A program made the translations under genes and the position numbers. Below the pieces are notes generated by a model. The model did no database searches, was not told the origin of the DNA, and saw nothing but the letters and a program-made list of their open reading frames with translations. From Pseudacidovorax sp. (GTDB lineage Bacteria; Pseudomonadota; Gammaproteobacteria; Burkholderiales; Burkholderiaceae_C): a DNA stretch of 64,000 nt. Position 1 is the first letter of the stretch, and each line of letters begins with the position of its first letter. The DNA lies in contig NZ_JAGOPN010000002.1 in assembly GCF_017991995.1 (NCBI RefSeq), positions 1-64,000 on the forward strand, read 5' to 3'. Shown in pieces: positions 63,233 through 64,000 of the stretch.

Positions 63233-63376
63233 CGTCGTCTCTCCACGCAGTTGGTTGGGGGAGATTGCAGGGTAGGCCGGCATGGCAGCCACCGCCTTGA
63301 CGGGGCGCAAGGCAAGCCAAGCCGCTGTCCACACCCAGCCCCGCGCCGCCTCGCTGCCAAGCGGGCCGACGGACGC

Positions 63377-63688
63377 TCAGTGCTTCGCTGCGGCGTTGCG
63401 CTTGCGCGTGGCCGCCGCCTTCTTCGCCGAGGCGGAACGCTCGGCCGCCGTGCGCGAGGCCGACGCCTGGCCCCCTGCATGGCCGCCCTTGCGCGACGGT
63501 GCATGGTTCGCGGCATGGCCGCGGCCCGAGCCGCTCTTCTCGCCGCCCCCGGACTCCTTGTTCACGGTGGCCCAGGCGCGGCGCTCGGCCTCTTTCTCGG
63601 GCACGCCACGCGATTCGTAGCCTTCCTCGATGTGCTCGGCCTGCCGCTTCTGCTTGCCGGTGTAGGCGGACTTGTCGCCACGGGGCAT
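63377..63688 (-). CDS. Small basic KGG-like stress/plasmid-stabilisation type protein
   Basis: 103 residues, very basic and low-complexity: MPRGDKSAYTGKQKRQAEHI, EGYESRGVPEKEAERRAWAT, then Gly/Ser- and Ala/Lys-rich tail. The region GVPEKEAERRAWATVNKESG is conserved in proteins often called plasmid stabilisation proteins, though no plasmid link is evident. CAGGAG precedes the ATG. Function unknown. Confidence 0.82.
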   Translation of the reverse strand: MPRGDKSAYTGKQKRQAEHIEEGYESRGVPEKEAERRAWATVNKESGGGEKSGSGRGHAANHAPSRKGGHAGGQASASRTAAERSASAKKAAATRKRNAAAKH

Positions 63689-63831
63689 GGTGATCTCCTG
63701 TGTTGCAAGAAAGCACATGCTCGCCCCGTGGCCGTCTGCGCCTGTAGGCCGAAGCGAAACGGCCCTGTGCGCGGCTGGCGGGGTACGGCGGCCGCGGCGC
63801 CGCCCGCCGGGCGCCGACCTATCATCGGCCG
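63689..63831. other. Divergent spacer
   Basis: 143 bp between divergent genes; contains CCTGTAGGCC at 63742-63751, similar to the REP-like word near 56701, and no recognisable promoter boxes. Confidence 0.3.
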
Positions 63832-64000
63832 ATGCTCGCGAACCTCACGCCCTTCCTCCTCCACTGGGCCATCACCGCCTTCTCGCTCTGGGTGGCCAGC
63901 CACATCTTCCGCGGGCTGCAGTTCGACGGCACGGGCTCGCTGGTGGTGTCGGCATTGCTGCTGGGCCTGGCCAATGCCATCGTCAAGCCGCTGCTGATCT
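63832..64000 (+). CDS. Phage holin family protein (PF04020), N-terminal part
   Basis: The frame begins MLANLTPFLLHWAITAFSLW and runs to the window edge with LLLGLANAIVKPLLI. The helix 2 ending in ANAIVKPLL corresponds to the LNVFVRPVL motif of the family member at 24566-24913. Two membrane helices are visible before the cut. The C-terminus is outside the window. Confidence 0.8.
   Translation, partial: MLANLTPFLLHWAITAFSLWVASHIFRGLQFDGTGSLVVSALLLGLANAIVKPLLI

Noticed and set aside
63377-63688. Plasmid stabilisation protein taken as evidence of a plasmid or toxin-antitoxin system
   Set aside because: The name is historical; the protein is a small KGG-like basic protein and all neighbours are chromosomal.

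Overview
The window is GC-rich (visibly near 70 percent in most genes) and reads as a chromosomal segment of a Burkholderiales bacterium, most like Comamonadaceae (Variovorax/Acidovorax/Ramlibacter type). The indications are gene content and style: a MetH lacking the homocysteine domain behind an apparent SAH riboswitch, the ybhP-clsB-ybhN operon, glnE back to back with a TIGR02099/YhdP gene, UdgX fused to a TIGR03915 module, and short dispersed intergenic repeats. No sequence search was possible, so the genus is an inference.

Layout. 1-765: the tail of an IS3-family transposase and a gene-free stretch with a nested inverted-repeat element. 766-11648: an accessory catabolic locus. A minus-strand operon (6-hydroxynicotinate-reductase-like protein, UPF0280 protein, two paralogous DUF1185 proteins, a periplasmic solute-binding protein, a fused LivH-LivM permease, a 15-codon coupling ORF and one ABC ATPase) diverges from a plus-strand operon (ferredoxin-NADP reductase, TetR regulator, enamidase-like amidohydrolase). 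Together they suggest uptake, ferredoxin-driven ring reduction and hydrolytic opening of an N-heterocyclic acid; the real substrate is unknown. 11667-14863: GtrA, GT2 glycosyltransferase and a PMT-like membrane glycosyltransferase, downstream of metH (14913-17660). 17902-19359: a PACE efflux pump divergent from a LysR regulator.

19458-22213 is a low-GC insert beside moaC. It holds a decayed moaC 3' fragment and a two-gene operon, a DGQR/ParB-like protein followed by a HEPN-motif protein; this is the best candidate for an undescribed defence or toxin module. 22214-32917 is mostly housekeeping: moaC, a BepA-like protease, a TerC exporter under a yybP-ykoY manganese riboswitch, yaeQ-purB, a GST, a diiron ferritin-like protein and RlpA. 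Two copies of a 108-bp repeat lie at convergent 3' ends, and a strong structured RNA candidate lies at 30412-30520. 32925-40652: glnE, and a YhdP-like giant protein overlapping a nitrilase. 40669-43382: a histidine kinase/response regulator pair.

43493-50517: envelope genes (OmpA-like lipoprotein, MltA, PhoX) and a metallophosphoesterase. 50492-53501: UdgX fusion and radical SAM protein (DNA repair). 53553-56635: ybhN, clsB, ybhP (cardiolipin). 56899-64000: small secreted proteins, a Spy-like chaperone, an FMN reductase, a class III adenylate cyclase gene split by one nonsense codon, a UbiH/UbiM-type hydroxylase, a hemerythrin, a KGG-like small protein and the start of a phage-holin-family membrane protein cut by the window edge. 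I saw no rRNA, tRNA or CRISPR array.
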